From Clostridiales bacterium COT073_COT-073 (GTDB taxonomy: Bacteria > Bacillota > Clostridia > Lachnospirales > Vallitaleaceae): a DNA stretch of 64,000 nt. Positions 18,305 through 25,960 of this stretch are shown piece after piece (the first letter of the stretch is position 1; every line of letters begins with the position of its first letter). The position numbers and the translations under genes were made by a program. The notes beneath the pieces are model-generated. The model was not told the origin of the DNA, searched no databases, and saw only the letters and a program-made list of their open reading frames with translations. The stretch is from NCBI GenBank assembly GCA_003858485.1, contig RQYD01000012.1, positions 16,270 to 80,269 on the forward strand, given 5' to 3'.

Positions 18305-18737
18305 GATCATATCTGAAAGTGAAGTGAAGTGCCGACTTCGTCATTGCATTCACTTCTCCCCTTTCGCAACTTACTTCGTAAGATTGCTTTCAGGGTACAT
18401 TTGCGTACTTTTTAATACATATCCTGGGTAAATGCTCATGTACGGTAAAGAAGCAAGCAACCGAAAACAAGAAAACAAGAGATAGACCGCCAGCACCATA
18501 CTATTCCGAATCAAAGAAGCTAAAGACCAAAAGACAAGCACCGTGGAAATGTGTATAACTTGCTATTCCGTCATGGAAAAGTCCGTTCACAGAACATGGA
18601 AAAGCTAAAGTGCAGCTTTCCCACATTCTGCAAACAGACTTTCCCACAACTCCATGAGATAGCAAGTTATGCACATTACGCACAGTGCCGACTGCTACGA
18701 AATCCCACTCACTTACATACACATAAGAGTTGCTATC
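18305..18737. other. Non-coding junction region between chromosome and element
   Basis: No credible gene. It contains a GAAGTGAA/TTCACTTC hairpin (about 18321-18356), a single internal unit of the dispersed repeat (CGCAACTTACTTCGTAAGATTGC near 18365) and the large inverted repeat at 18556-18669. The left end of the mobile element probably lies in or near this stretch. Confidence 0.4.
18556..18669. repeat. Nested inverted repeat upstream of TetR gene
   Basis: The outer arms TAACTTGCTAT and ATAGCAAGTTA are perfect over 11 bp. Inside lie TCATGGA/TCCATGA and GGAAAAGCT/AGCTTTCC, so a multi-branched fold of about 110 bases is possible. The site could be an element end or origin structure, but nothing proves it. 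Confidence 0.5.
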
Positions 18738-18769
18738 TTGACAATTCAAGGTAAGTATTATATACTTAC
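18738..18769 (+). promoter_or_regulatory. Promoter and palindromic operator for TetR-YbhB operon
   Basis: TTGACA (18738-18743) and TATACT (18761-18766) are 17 bases apart. A near-perfect 19-bp palindrome, GTAAGTATTATATACTTAC, covers 18751-18769 across spacer and -10. This is the classic arrangement for autorepression by a TetR protein encoded just downstream. Confidence 0.75.
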
Positions 18770-18807
18770 GGAAACTTATAAAACGATTTTAGTTTCCGAG
18801 GTGTATT

Positions 18808-19374
18808 ATGAGAGAAAAAATATTGAACGTAGTAGCACAACTTATTAACCGATATGGTTTGAAAAAATTTACGGTAGATGAAGTAGCGACAACTTTACGC
18901 ATTAGTAAAAAAACAATTTATCAGTATTTCAGTGGAAAAGATGAAATGATACATGAATATTTTGTGGCAAATTTAGAAAGCGATAAGCAAAATATGGATA
19001 AGGCAATGCAGGAAGCAAGTGGTTTTAGAAACAAACTATATGCCCTTGTTCATACAAATCGTTGCTATGGATTGCCGATATTCGTAATGGGCGAAGCAAA
19101 ACAATTTTATCCGGAAGAATGGGCAGAAATTGAGTCTTTAAGAAAATATAAATTAGCCGCATTAAATGAATTGCTTAAATGCGCAAAAAAGGACGGTGTT
19201 ATAAAAGATGATGTGCATTTTGGCATACTTACCGCTATGCTGGAACGAAGCAGTGACATAATTCTTGATACTGATTTTTTGTTGGAAAATAAACTCCATG
19301 TAGCCCAAGCCATTGACGCAGCATTAGATATAATTTTATATGGAATCGAAAAGGAGAATAAAGATGATAAATAA
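18808..19374 (+). CDS. TetR/AcrR family regulator (element cargo)
   Basis: A 188-residue regulator with an N-terminal helix-turn-helix (residues about 8-50; VDEVATTLRISKKTIYQYFSGKDEMI is the signature region) and a variable ligand domain. It starts at an ATG behind GAGGTG and overlaps the YbhB gene by 11 bp. The operator inside its own promoter indicates autorepression. AT-rich codon use differs from the GC-rich mobilization genes to the right. The ligand is unknown. Confidence 0.9.
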   Translation: MREKILNVVAQLINRYGLKKFTVDEVATTLRISKKTIYQYFSGKDEMIHEYFVANLESDKQNMDKAMQEASGFRNKLYALVHTNRCYGLPIFVMGEAKQFYPEEWAEIESLRKYKLAALNELLKCAKKDGVIKDDVHFGILTAMLERSSDIILDTDFLLENKLHVAQAIDAALDIILYGIEKENKDDK

Positions 19375-19837
19375 TTATGAATTGCAAGTGCGCTGTATTG
19401 GATTAGAAAACAATGATATATTCCCGTTAGAGAATACGGGCAGAGGGAAAGATATATCACCAGCATTTGAGTTTGAAAATCTTTCTCCTATGGCAAAAAC
19501 TATTGCTATTACGTTGGAAGATATTAAACACCCTCTTTTCAAAAATTTTACGCATTGGGTTATATGGAATATTCCAGCATCGAAAAATATTATTGGAGCA
19601 ATTCCTCATGGAAAAAATGTTGGCATTCTTAATAACGCTATTCAAGGAATTGCCTATGGCTGGCACAAGTATGCTGGCCCTAAACCGCCAAAAGGAAAGC
19701 AACATCAATATCGTTTTACAATTTATGTATTAGATAACATACTTTCTTTAAGTCCTAACTCTACAAAAAGGAAGTTTATTAAAGCGGCAAGAAATCATAT
19801 TTTGCAACAAGCTACTGTTATTGGACGGTTTGAGTAA
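19364..19837 (+). CDS. YbhB/YbcL family (Raf-kinase-inhibitor-like, PEBP) protein
   Basis: A 157-residue protein of the bacterial phosphatidylethanolamine-binding-protein family. FEFENLSPMAKTIAITLEDI, HWVIWNIPA near residue 64 and GWHKYAGPKPPKG near 100 are family motifs. Its biochemical role in bacteria is unsettled. The ATG at 19364 lies seven bases after AAGGAG and overlaps the tetR stop, so the two are a coupled pair. No secretion signal is present. The pairing suggests a response to a small hydrophobic compound, which is inference. Confidence 0.87.
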   Translation: MINNYELQVRCIGLENNDIFPLENTGRGKDISPAFEFENLSPMAKTIAITLEDIKHPLFKNFTHWVIWNIPASKNIIGAIPHGKNVGILNNAIQGIAYGWHKYAGPKPPKGKQHQYRFTIYVLDNILSLSPNSTKRKFIKAARNHILQQATVIGRFE

Positions 19838-19936
19838 ATAATCAAAGATGGCAGTTTATATTTTGCCGTTTTTTGAATATGAAATTGTAACTATAAACCA
19901 TGCACCGCCCCATGCGGGAGAAAGGGGGAATCATCT

Positions 19937-20395
19937 ATGCCTTGCACAGAAGCATACAAAGAACACATCATGTATACGTTCAACGGCTTTTGTAAGACCG
20001 TCATACGCTTTGCGGCTATCAACGCATGGCGTGACAGGAGCAGACGGCGGCAAAAAGAAATATCCCTTGAATATCTCACAGAAGAAAAATTTTACCCTTT
20101 AGGCACAACAGACGAATACTTTGAAGCACCTTATGAAGAATACCCCATTATGATATGCGGTCAGACAGTTATCCTCACCAATGGGGAGCTTGCCGCCGCC
20201 TTGTTATCTCTGCCGGAGAAGAACCGGGAAATCATTTTCCTTTACTTTTTTGGGCATTACACACAGCGGGAAATTGGGGAAATGTACGGACGCTGCCGGA
20301 GTACGACCGGGTATCAAATTCGCAGGACTTTACAGCTTCTGCACAAAGAAATGGAGGTGCTTTCACATGGGGAATCCGAGCCTTTTATCCTATGA
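19937..20395 (+). CDS. Sigma-70-like factor of mobilizable element
   Basis: A 152-residue protein with a sigma region 4 helix-turn-helix in the C-terminal half (ALLSLPEKNREIIFLYFFGHYTQ, then REIGEMYGRCRSTTGYQIRRT). Such short sigma-like proteins are standard in conjugative and mobilizable elements of Firmicutes and probably control element genes. It overlaps the next HTH gene by 29 bp. GC content rises sharply at this gene compared with the cargo genes before it. Confidence 0.85.
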   Translation: MPCTEAYKEHIMYTFNGFCKTVIRFAAINAWRDRSRRRQKEISLEYLTEEKFYPLGTTDEYFEAPYEEYPIMICGQTVILTNGELAAALLSLPEKNREIIFLYFFGHYTQREIGEMYGRCRSTTGYQIRRTLQLLHKEMEVLSHGESEPFIL

Positions 20396-20579
20396 AACGA
20401 TTGTCCGGGCGACCAGCGGAGAGCCGGAAGCTGTAGACGAGGTTTTGCGGCATTACAGCAAGCGAATCCGAATCGCCGCCATTGAAAACGGGCATATCGA
20501 CAGGGATACGGAGGACAGCATAAAATCCCGGCTTGTTGCCGCATTGTTTAAGTTCCGCTTTGATGAACAGGAAGTATAA
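20367..20579 (+). CDS. Small helix-turn-helix protein (HTH_16 type)
   Basis: A 70-residue protein starting at an ATG with GGAGGT eight bases upstream, inside the end of the sigma gene. Motifs LSYETIVRATSGEPEAVDEV and DTEDSIKSRLVAALFKF match the HTH_16 proteins that follow sigma genes in Tn916- and Tn4451-like elements. It is likely a partner in element regulation. Confidence 0.8.
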   Translation: MGNPSLLSYETIVRATSGEPEAVDEVLRHYSKRIRIAAIENGHIDRDTEDSIKSRLVAALFKFRFDEQEV

Positions 20580-20652
20580 GAAATCGCTTCCATTTTGGGA
20601 AAAACGGATATATAATAAAGCAACGATAAATCGAATTTAAGGAGAAACTGAA

Positions 20653-20880
20653 ATGAAATGCCCCTTTTGTGATACAGAAATGCTACAAGGTTATTTGAAT
20701 TGCGGCTTAGCCCTTTGGAGTACCAGAAAGCACAAGATAAGTTTGCTTCCAGATGATAAAGAGCAATATGCTTTCCGGCTTAAACAACCGATAGCATCTC
20801 CAAATCATGTGAGCAGTAGCTACTGCCCTAGATGCAAACGAATGATTATTGACTGTACAGAGTATGAAAGCAACATATAG
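20653..20880 (+). CDS. Small zinc-ribbon protein (PF20097-like)
   Basis: A 75-residue protein with two CxxC pairs, CPFC at residues 3-6 and CPRC near 58-61, which would bind one zinc. The layout resembles the small PF20097 family found widely in Firmicutes. The ATG follows AAGGAG. It is AT-rich compared with its neighbours and may be a passenger. Function is unknown. Confidence 0.7.
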   Translation: MKCPFCDTEMLQGYLNCGLALWSTRKHKISLLPDDKEQYAFRLKQPIASPNHVSSSYCPRCKRMIIDCTEYESNI

Positions 20881-21476
20881 CGACAAATTCAGCTTGTGGA
20901 ATTGTAATTAGCGAAAAATTGAATAACCGCTGCTACATAAAACGGCACACCAAGACAGGAAATCAAGAAGAGGTTTCCTGTTTTTTTGCGCTCATTTTTG
21001 GCATTTTCAAAAATCGCCAGTATTATGCCGTGCAAAGGGGGATAGAAAGAAATTTCCGAAAATTCCCGCCTATTCCGGCTTGTACGGTTTTGTAAGGAAT
21101 AGAGGGAAATTTCCGCAAATCTCCGTCATTTTTGCTTTGCGTGGTGTTGTAGGTAGTAGGGGGAGAAATATCGCCGCTGCTTTGGCAAAATCCCCGCTTG
21201 CGGCACTAAAGGTATTGAGGAAAGTCCACACAGGGGAAGCCGCCACTTTCTTAGAGCAAGATTCTACCACAGTACCAAATTTCGCCTACCGGCTCATTTT
21301 GTCCTATGGGAATCTTGTTGGGGTTGCCACCCCAAGCCCGCCTTTTTGCGGCTTGCGCCGCTTGAAAAATCCCCCAAAAAATATTTTCGGATTTTTCAAA
21401 AAACACTTCCGCTTTGCCCCCTGTTTTTCTCCTATTGGTGAGAGGGCAAACCATAAAAAGAAAGGAGTTGAAAGCC
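20881..21476. other. Non-coding region upstream of mob genes, candidate oriT
   Basis: Nearly 600 bases without a credible gene; the one long frame here is unlike any protein I recognise and lacks a ribosome site. The stretch includes inverted pieces such as GGGGTTGCCACCCC near 21318-21331 and GCGGCTTGCGCCGC near 21348-21361. Position directly before mobC and the relaxase is where transfer origins usually lie in this element class. The nick site cannot be read off. Confidence 0.4.
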
Positions 21477-21872
21477 ATGAAAAGATACAACACGCCCCAC
21501 CGCCGCCGGGTAATCAAGACACGCTTGACCGAGGAAGAATACGCCGAGTTTTCCGAGCGTGTCACCCTCTGCAAAATGAGCCAAGCCGAGTTTATCCGGC
21601 AAGCACTTATCAAGTCAAGCATACGCCCCATCATTACCGTTTCCCCGGTCAATGATGAACTGCTTTCTGCCGTTGGGAAGCTCACAGCCGAGTACGGGAA
21701 AATCGGCGGCAACTTGAATCAGATTGCCCACTGTCTGAACGAATACGGCGCACCTTATAACGCCCTCTCCCAAGAAGTGCGAGCCGCCACAGCGGAGCTT
21801 GCTGCCTTGAAGTTTGAAGTCTTGCAGAAAGTAGGTGAAGCCGTTGGCAACATTCAAACATATCAGCTCTAA
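21477..21872 (+). CDS. mobC: MobC-family relaxosome protein
   Basis: A 131-residue accessory protein that helps the relaxase open the transfer origin. The N-terminal part is a ribbon-helix-helix (KTRLTEEEYAEFSERV near 14-29, then MSQAEFIRQAL), and GGNLNQIAHCLNEYG near 77-91 is the typical MobC block. It starts at an ATG after AAAGGAG and overlaps the relaxase start by 38 bp. Confidence 0.87.
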   Translation: MKRYNTPHRRRVIKTRLTEEEYAEFSERVTLCKMSQAEFIRQALIKSSIRPIITVSPVNDELLSAVGKLTAEYGKIGGNLNQIAHCLNEYGAPYNALSQEVRAATAELAALKFEVLQKVGEAVGNIQTYQL

Positions 21873-23475
21873 AAATGCCGATTACGGGGCGGCTGAACAG
21901 TACCTAACTTTTGAGCATGATGAATTTACCATGAAGCCCACGCTTGATAAAAATGGGCGGCTTGTTCTCCGTGACGATTACCGCATATCTTCCTTTAATT
22001 GCGGTGATGAAGATTTCGCCATAGCGTGTATGCGCTCCAATCTGAAATACGGAAAGAACCAAAAGCGGGAGGACGTAAAGAGCCACCATTACATTATCAG
22101 TTTTGACCCCCGTGACGCACCAGACAACGGCTTGACCGTAGACCGGGCGCAAGCGTTGGGCGAGGAATTTTGCAAGACGCATTTTCCCGGACACCAAGCG
22201 TTGGTATGCACCCACCCGGACGGGCATAACCACAGCGGCAACATTCATGTGCATATCGTCATAAACAGCTTGCGGATTGCGGAAGTGCCGCTATTGCCCT
22301 ACATGGAAAGACCAGCGGACACAAGGGAGGGCTGCAAGCACCGCTGTACGGACGCAGCTATGGAATATTTCAAAGCGGAAGTCATGGAGATGTGCCACCG
22401 GGAAAACCTCTATCAGATTGATTTACTCCACGGGAGCAAGAACCGCATTACCGAGCGTGAGTATTGGGTGAAGCGGAAAGGACAAGCCGCACTGGATAAG
22501 GAGAACGCTCCCCAAGCCGCCACGGGAGAGCCGCCCAAGCAGACCAAGTTTGAAACCGACAAGGAGAAGCTGCGGCGCACAATCCGAGCCGCCCTGTCCT
22601 CTGCCGTTTCCTTTGAGGATTTTTCCGGGAAGCTGCTGCAACAGGGCGTGACCGTCAAGGAGAGCCGGGGGCGGCTATCCTATCTCACGCCGGACAGGAC
22701 GAAGCCCATCACCGCCCGGAAACTGGGTGATGATTTTGACCGTGCCGCCGTACTGGAAGCACTCACCATAAACGCACAGAACGCCGCCAGAGCCGCCGAA
22801 ACGCACCTACCCAAACAGGAATACCCCCGGAGCATAAAAGACCGTTTACAGCGCAACAAAGCCGCTGTAAACGCCCCGAAAAATGACGGAGTACAACGCA
22901 TGGTAGACCGGGAAGCGAAACGAGCCGAGGGCAAGGGCATAGGATATGACCGCTGGGCGGCTGTTCACAATCTAAAGCAAATGGCGTCTACCGTGAGCAT
23001 TTACAAGGAATCTGGCTTTACTTCCCCGGAAGAACTGGAAGCCGCCCTTGCCGCCGCCAGTGCCGGATTGCATGAAACCACCGGGAAACTGAAAGCCGTG
23101 GAAAGCACCTTGCGGGGGAAAAAGGACTTGCAGAAACAGCTATTAGCCTACATCAAGACCAAGCCAGCCCGTGACGGATTGCGGGCGCAGAAAACCGAGA
23201 AAGCCCGGAGAGCCTACCGGGAGCAGCACGAAAGCGAGTTTATCATTTCCGAATCTGCCGCCCGGTATTTCAAGGCACAGGGAATCTCCAAGCTGCCAGC
23301 GTCCAAAGCCCTACAAGCGGAGATTGAGCAGCTTACCAAAGAGAAAAACGCCCTTTACAACGAGTACCGGGAGAAGAAAGCAAGCGTCCGGGAATTGCAG
23401 ACCGTAAAGGGCAACCTTGACAAAATATTGCGCCGGGAGCCGGAACGGGGAAAGGGGCGGGAAAATGAACGGTAA
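21835..23475 (+). CDS. Relaxase / mobilization nuclease (MOBP-type)
   Basis: A 546-residue relaxase with the VirD2-like nuclease domain at the N-terminus. HHYIISFDPRD near 84-94 and HNHSGNIHVHIVINS (131-145) give the metal-binding histidines of motif III. The C-terminal half is charged and helical, probably coiled coil. The start is a GTG at 21835 inside the end of mobC, which suggests translational coupling. It should nick oriT and pilot the strand during transfer by a helper element. Confidence 0.88.
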   Translation: MKPLATFKHISSKNADYGAAEQYLTFEHDEFTMKPTLDKNGRLVLRDDYRISSFNCGDEDFAIACMRSNLKYGKNQKREDVKSHHYIISFDPRDAPDNGLTVDRAQALGEEFCKTHFPGHQALVCTHPDGHNHSGNIHVHIVINSLRIAEVPLLPYMERPADTREGCKHRCTDAAMEYFKAEVMEMCHRENLYQIDLLHGSKNRITEREYWVKRKGQAALDKENAPQAATGEPPKQTKFETDKEKLRRTIRAALSSAVSFEDFSGKLLQQGVTVKESRGRLSYLTPDRTKPITARKLGDDFDRAAVLEALTINAQNAARAAETHLPKQEYPRSIKDRLQRNKAAVNAPKNDGVQRMVDREAKRAEGKGIGYDRWAAVHNLKQMASTVSIYKESGFTSPEELEAALAAASAGLHETTGKLKAVESTLRGKKDLQKQLLAYIKTKPARDGLRAQKTEKARRAYREQHESEFIISESAARYFKAQGISKLPASKALQAEIEQLTKEKNALYNEYREKKASVRELQTVKGNLDKILRREPERGKGRENER

Positions 23476-23851
23476 ACGCCCCTACATGGACTACCAGCAG
23501 TACAGAGCCGCCCGCCGTCTTGTGCATGAGTGCTGCAACTACGATAACGGCAACTGTATCTTGCTGGATAACGGCGAGCCTTGCGTATGCGTCCAGAGTA
23601 TCAGCTATTCGCTTATATGCCGCTGGTTCATTACCGCCGTTCTGCCGCTGGACGGGAAACTGGAAGCCGCCCTACTCCACCGGGCAGACAGGAAACGCTG
23701 TACCGAGTGCGGCGGCTATTTTCTCCCCAAGTCAAACCGGGGGAAATACTGCCCGGATTGCGCCGGACGCATGAAAAGAATCCATGCCACACAGCGCAAG
23801 CGGAAACAGAGGGATAAATGTCACGCTTTAGGATATTCCAGACCCCCGTAA
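23465..23851 (+). CDS. Cysteine-rich VLP domain protein
   Basis: A 128-residue protein rich in cysteine. ECCNYDNGNCILLDNGEPC near 18-36 and the pairs CTEC and CPDC near 80 and 97 suggest two metal sites, with a basic C-terminal tail. It matches the cysteine-rich VLP family, a constant companion of relaxase genes in these elements with no proven function. It overlaps the relaxase end by 11 bp. Confidence 0.82.
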   Translation: MNGKRPYMDYQQYRAARRLVHECCNYDNGNCILLDNGEPCVCVQSISYSLICRWFITAVLPLDGKLEAALLHRADRKRCTECGGYFLPKSNRGKYCPDCAGRMKRIHATQRKRKQRDKCHALGYSRPP

Positions 23852-23951
23852 ATCAAGGCTTTTTTGACCGCCCTCAAAGGGTATGCGATACATTTATCCT
23901 TTATCCCCGAAAATGCCGTTTTAACTGCGTAACAGAAGCCACAGACAGGAG

Positions 23952-24716
23952 GTGAGAACCATAACCGAATACATCACAGCCGACACCATTATGCCGCCGT
24001 TTTTCCGATACCCCCGTTTTCTGCTGAAAATGGACTTGTCACAGACCGCAAAGCTGCTTTATTCGCTGCTCCTTGACCGTTCCGAACTCTCACAGAAGAA
24101 CGGCTGGCAGGACAGCGAGGGCAGGACATACATTGTCTACCCTGTTGCGGAGATAGCGGAAATGCTGGATAAAGGCAGCACCGCCATAAAAGCCGCACTG
24201 AACGAGCTGGACGCTGCCGGGCTTCTGGTGAGGGAACGCCGGGGCTTTTCCGCACCGAACCGCCTTTATGTGAAAGTGCCGCAAGTGCCAGTGGTACAGT
24301 TTTCCGACCATATGACCGCCATACAGTCGGAAAACCGACCCTCTGATAGCCGGAAAAGCGACCCTCATAAGGGCGGAAAACCGACCTTTGCGTTGGACGG
24401 AAAACCGACCCCTAACCAACTTACTATAAACAAACTAAAAGAGAACCAACTAAAAGGAGCGAGTGAGAAGCCGCCCGCCCCGTTTGGCAGATACCAGAAT
24501 GTTTTACTCTCTGAAAGCGAATATGCGGAGCTGAAAGAGGAATACCCGGACAGGCTGGAACGGCTCATTGAGGAAATGAGCGAGTTCATAGCTGCCACCG
24601 GGAATGATTATGTGTGCCATGCCGCCGCATTGCGCCGCTGGTTAAACCGGGAGAAAAAGGAGAACCCGAAAAAGGGAATCCCCGATTATTCCTACAAAGA
24701 GGGCGAGAGCCTTTGA
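23952..24716 (+). CDS. Replication initiator protein A, N-terminal (RepA_N) family
   Basis: A protein of up to 254 residues with the RepA_N winged-helix domain (PPFFRYPRFLL, LSQTAKLLYSLLLDR, then AEIAEMLDKGSTAIKAALNEL). RepA_N proteins start plasmid or element replication; in mobilizable elements they may copy the excised circle. The only canonical start near the ribosome site is a GTG at 23952 that itself lies in AGGAGGTG, which is awkward. An ATA at 23961 has good spacing, and the next ATG is at 23991. The true start is therefore uncertain. Confidence 0.8.
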   Translation: MRTITEYITADTIMPPFFRYPRFLLKMDLSQTAKLLYSLLLDRSELSQKNGWQDSEGRTYIVYPVAEIAEMLDKGSTAIKAALNELDAAGLLVRERRGFSAPNRLYVKVPQVPVVQFSDHMTAIQSENRPSDSRKSDPHKGGKPTFALDGKPTPNQLTINKLKENQLKGASEKPPAPFGRYQNVLLSESEYAELKEEYPDRLERLIEEMSEFIAATGNDYVCHAAALRRWLNREKKENPKKGIPDYSYKEGESL

Positions 24717-24778
24717 CCGCATAGACACAACACCCCGTAAACAGGGCGTAAAAAACCATGAACAAGGAGGAAGATTTT

Positions 24779-25633
24779 ATGAGTGATTATGATAACGCCA
24801 TTTTCCGGCTTGCCACGGCACAGGGAGCAGAGCCGGAGGACTACACCGGGGAGGACGGGCTTTTATATTGCGGGAGCTGCCGCCAGCCCAAAGAAGCCTA
24901 CTTCCCGGAGGGCAAAACCTTTTTCGGACGTGACCGCCACCCGAAAGAATGTGACTGCCAGCGAAAACGCCGGGAAACGCTGGAAGCCAGCCACCGGGAA
25001 TACAAGCACCGGGAGGAAGTGGAACGGCTGAAACGGACAGGCTTCACCGACCCGGCTATGCGGGAATGGACGTTTGAAAACGACAACGGGAAATGCCCCC
25101 AAATGCACAAAGCCCATGCTTATGTAGAGTGTTGGGAGGAAATGAAAGCCACAAATACCGGCTATCTGTTATGGGGCATGGTAGGCACAGGGAAAAGCTA
25201 TTTTGCCGGGTGTATCGCCAATGCACTCATGGAGAAAGAGGTTTCCGTCTGTATGACGAACTTTGCCTTGATACTCAATGACCTTGCCGCCAGCTTCAAA
25301 GACCGTAACGAGTACATAGCCCGCCTTTGCAGCTCCCCGCTGCTTATCCTTGACGATTTCGGCATGGAGCGTGGCACGGAATACGGGCTTGAACAGGTTT
25401 ACAACGTGATTGACAGCCGATACCGAAGCGGCAAGCCCTTAATCGTGACAACAAACTTGACTCTGGAGGAATTGCAGAACCCGGAGGACACCGCCCATGC
25501 CCGGATATATGACCGCCTTACGGAAATGTGTACCCCCGTCCGTATTACCGGGGAGAATTTCAGAAAAGCCAAAGCACGGGAGAAAATGGAACGCCTTAAA
25601 AAGCTGCTGAACGGAAAGGAGATTTGCCTATGA
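24779..25633 (+). CDS. DnaC/IstB-like AAA+ ATPase
   Basis: A 284-residue ATPase related to the helicase loader DnaC. An N-terminal zinc motif uses CGSC near 31 and CDC near 58. The Walker A motif is GMVGTGKSY near 133, and Walker B is LLILDDFG near 187. It probably loads a helicase for replication of the excised element. The ATG at 24779 follows AAGGAGG with nine-base spacing. The stop overlaps the tnpW start as ATGA. Confidence 0.87.
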   Translation: MSDYDNAIFRLATAQGAEPEDYTGEDGLLYCGSCRQPKEAYFPEGKTFFGRDRHPKECDCQRKRRETLEASHREYKHREEVERLKRTGFTDPAMREWTFENDNGKCPQMHKAHAYVECWEEMKATNTGYLLWGMVGTGKSYFAGCIANALMEKEVSVCMTNFALILNDLAASFKDRNEYIARLCSSPLLILDDFGMERGTEYGLEQVYNVIDSRYRSGKPLIVTTNLTLEELQNPEDTAHARIYDRLTEMCTPVRITGENFRKAKAREKMERLKKLLNGKEICL

Positions 25634-25827
25634 CCGACACGCCCAAGAAAAGCACCGCCACCACCGCCCGCCGCCCGGATTGCGTGACAGAAGTACGCCG
25701 GGGGAACACCGTCCTTGTGGTTTCCGGCTATTTCAAACAAGGCACTACCGCCACCGCCGCCGACAAGATGATGAAAGTGCTGGAAGCGGAAAGCGCAGCC
25801 GGGGGAACAGCCGCACACGCTATGTAA
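25630..25827 (+). CDS. tnpW: TnpW family small transposon protein
   Basis: A 65-residue protein containing TEVRRGNTVLVVSGYF and GTTATAADKMMKVLEAE, the pattern of the TnpW family first named in Tn4451. Its exact role is not settled. The start overlaps the ATPase stop by four bases. Confidence 0.82.
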   Translation: MTDTPKKSTATTARRPDCVTEVRRGNTVLVVSGYFKQGTTATAADKMMKVLEAESAAGGTAAHAM

Positions 25828-25885
25828 TGCGATAAGCCTTAATAAAATAATGTGATATTTTTCGACATAAAGTAGCAAAAAGGAC

Positions 25886-25915
25886 TGTACAGCAAGCCCC
25901 GCCCTATGGTATAAT
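25886..25915 (+). promoter_or_regulatory. Promoter for serine recombinase
   Basis: An extended -10 box TGGTATAAT ends at 25915, with a TGTACA box at 25886-25891 and an 18-base spacer. It lies 45 bases before the recombinase start codon, so the recombinase can be transcribed separately from the mobilization operon. Confidence 0.65.
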
Positions 25916-25960
25916 AGACCTACGGAATAGTGGGGCTGGCTGTCGGAAATGGAGGAAACC

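Noticed and set aside
21080..21655. 191-codon frame upstream of and into mobC
   Set aside because: No ribosome site, no recognisable family, overlaps the real mobC in another frame; treated as non-coding oriT region.
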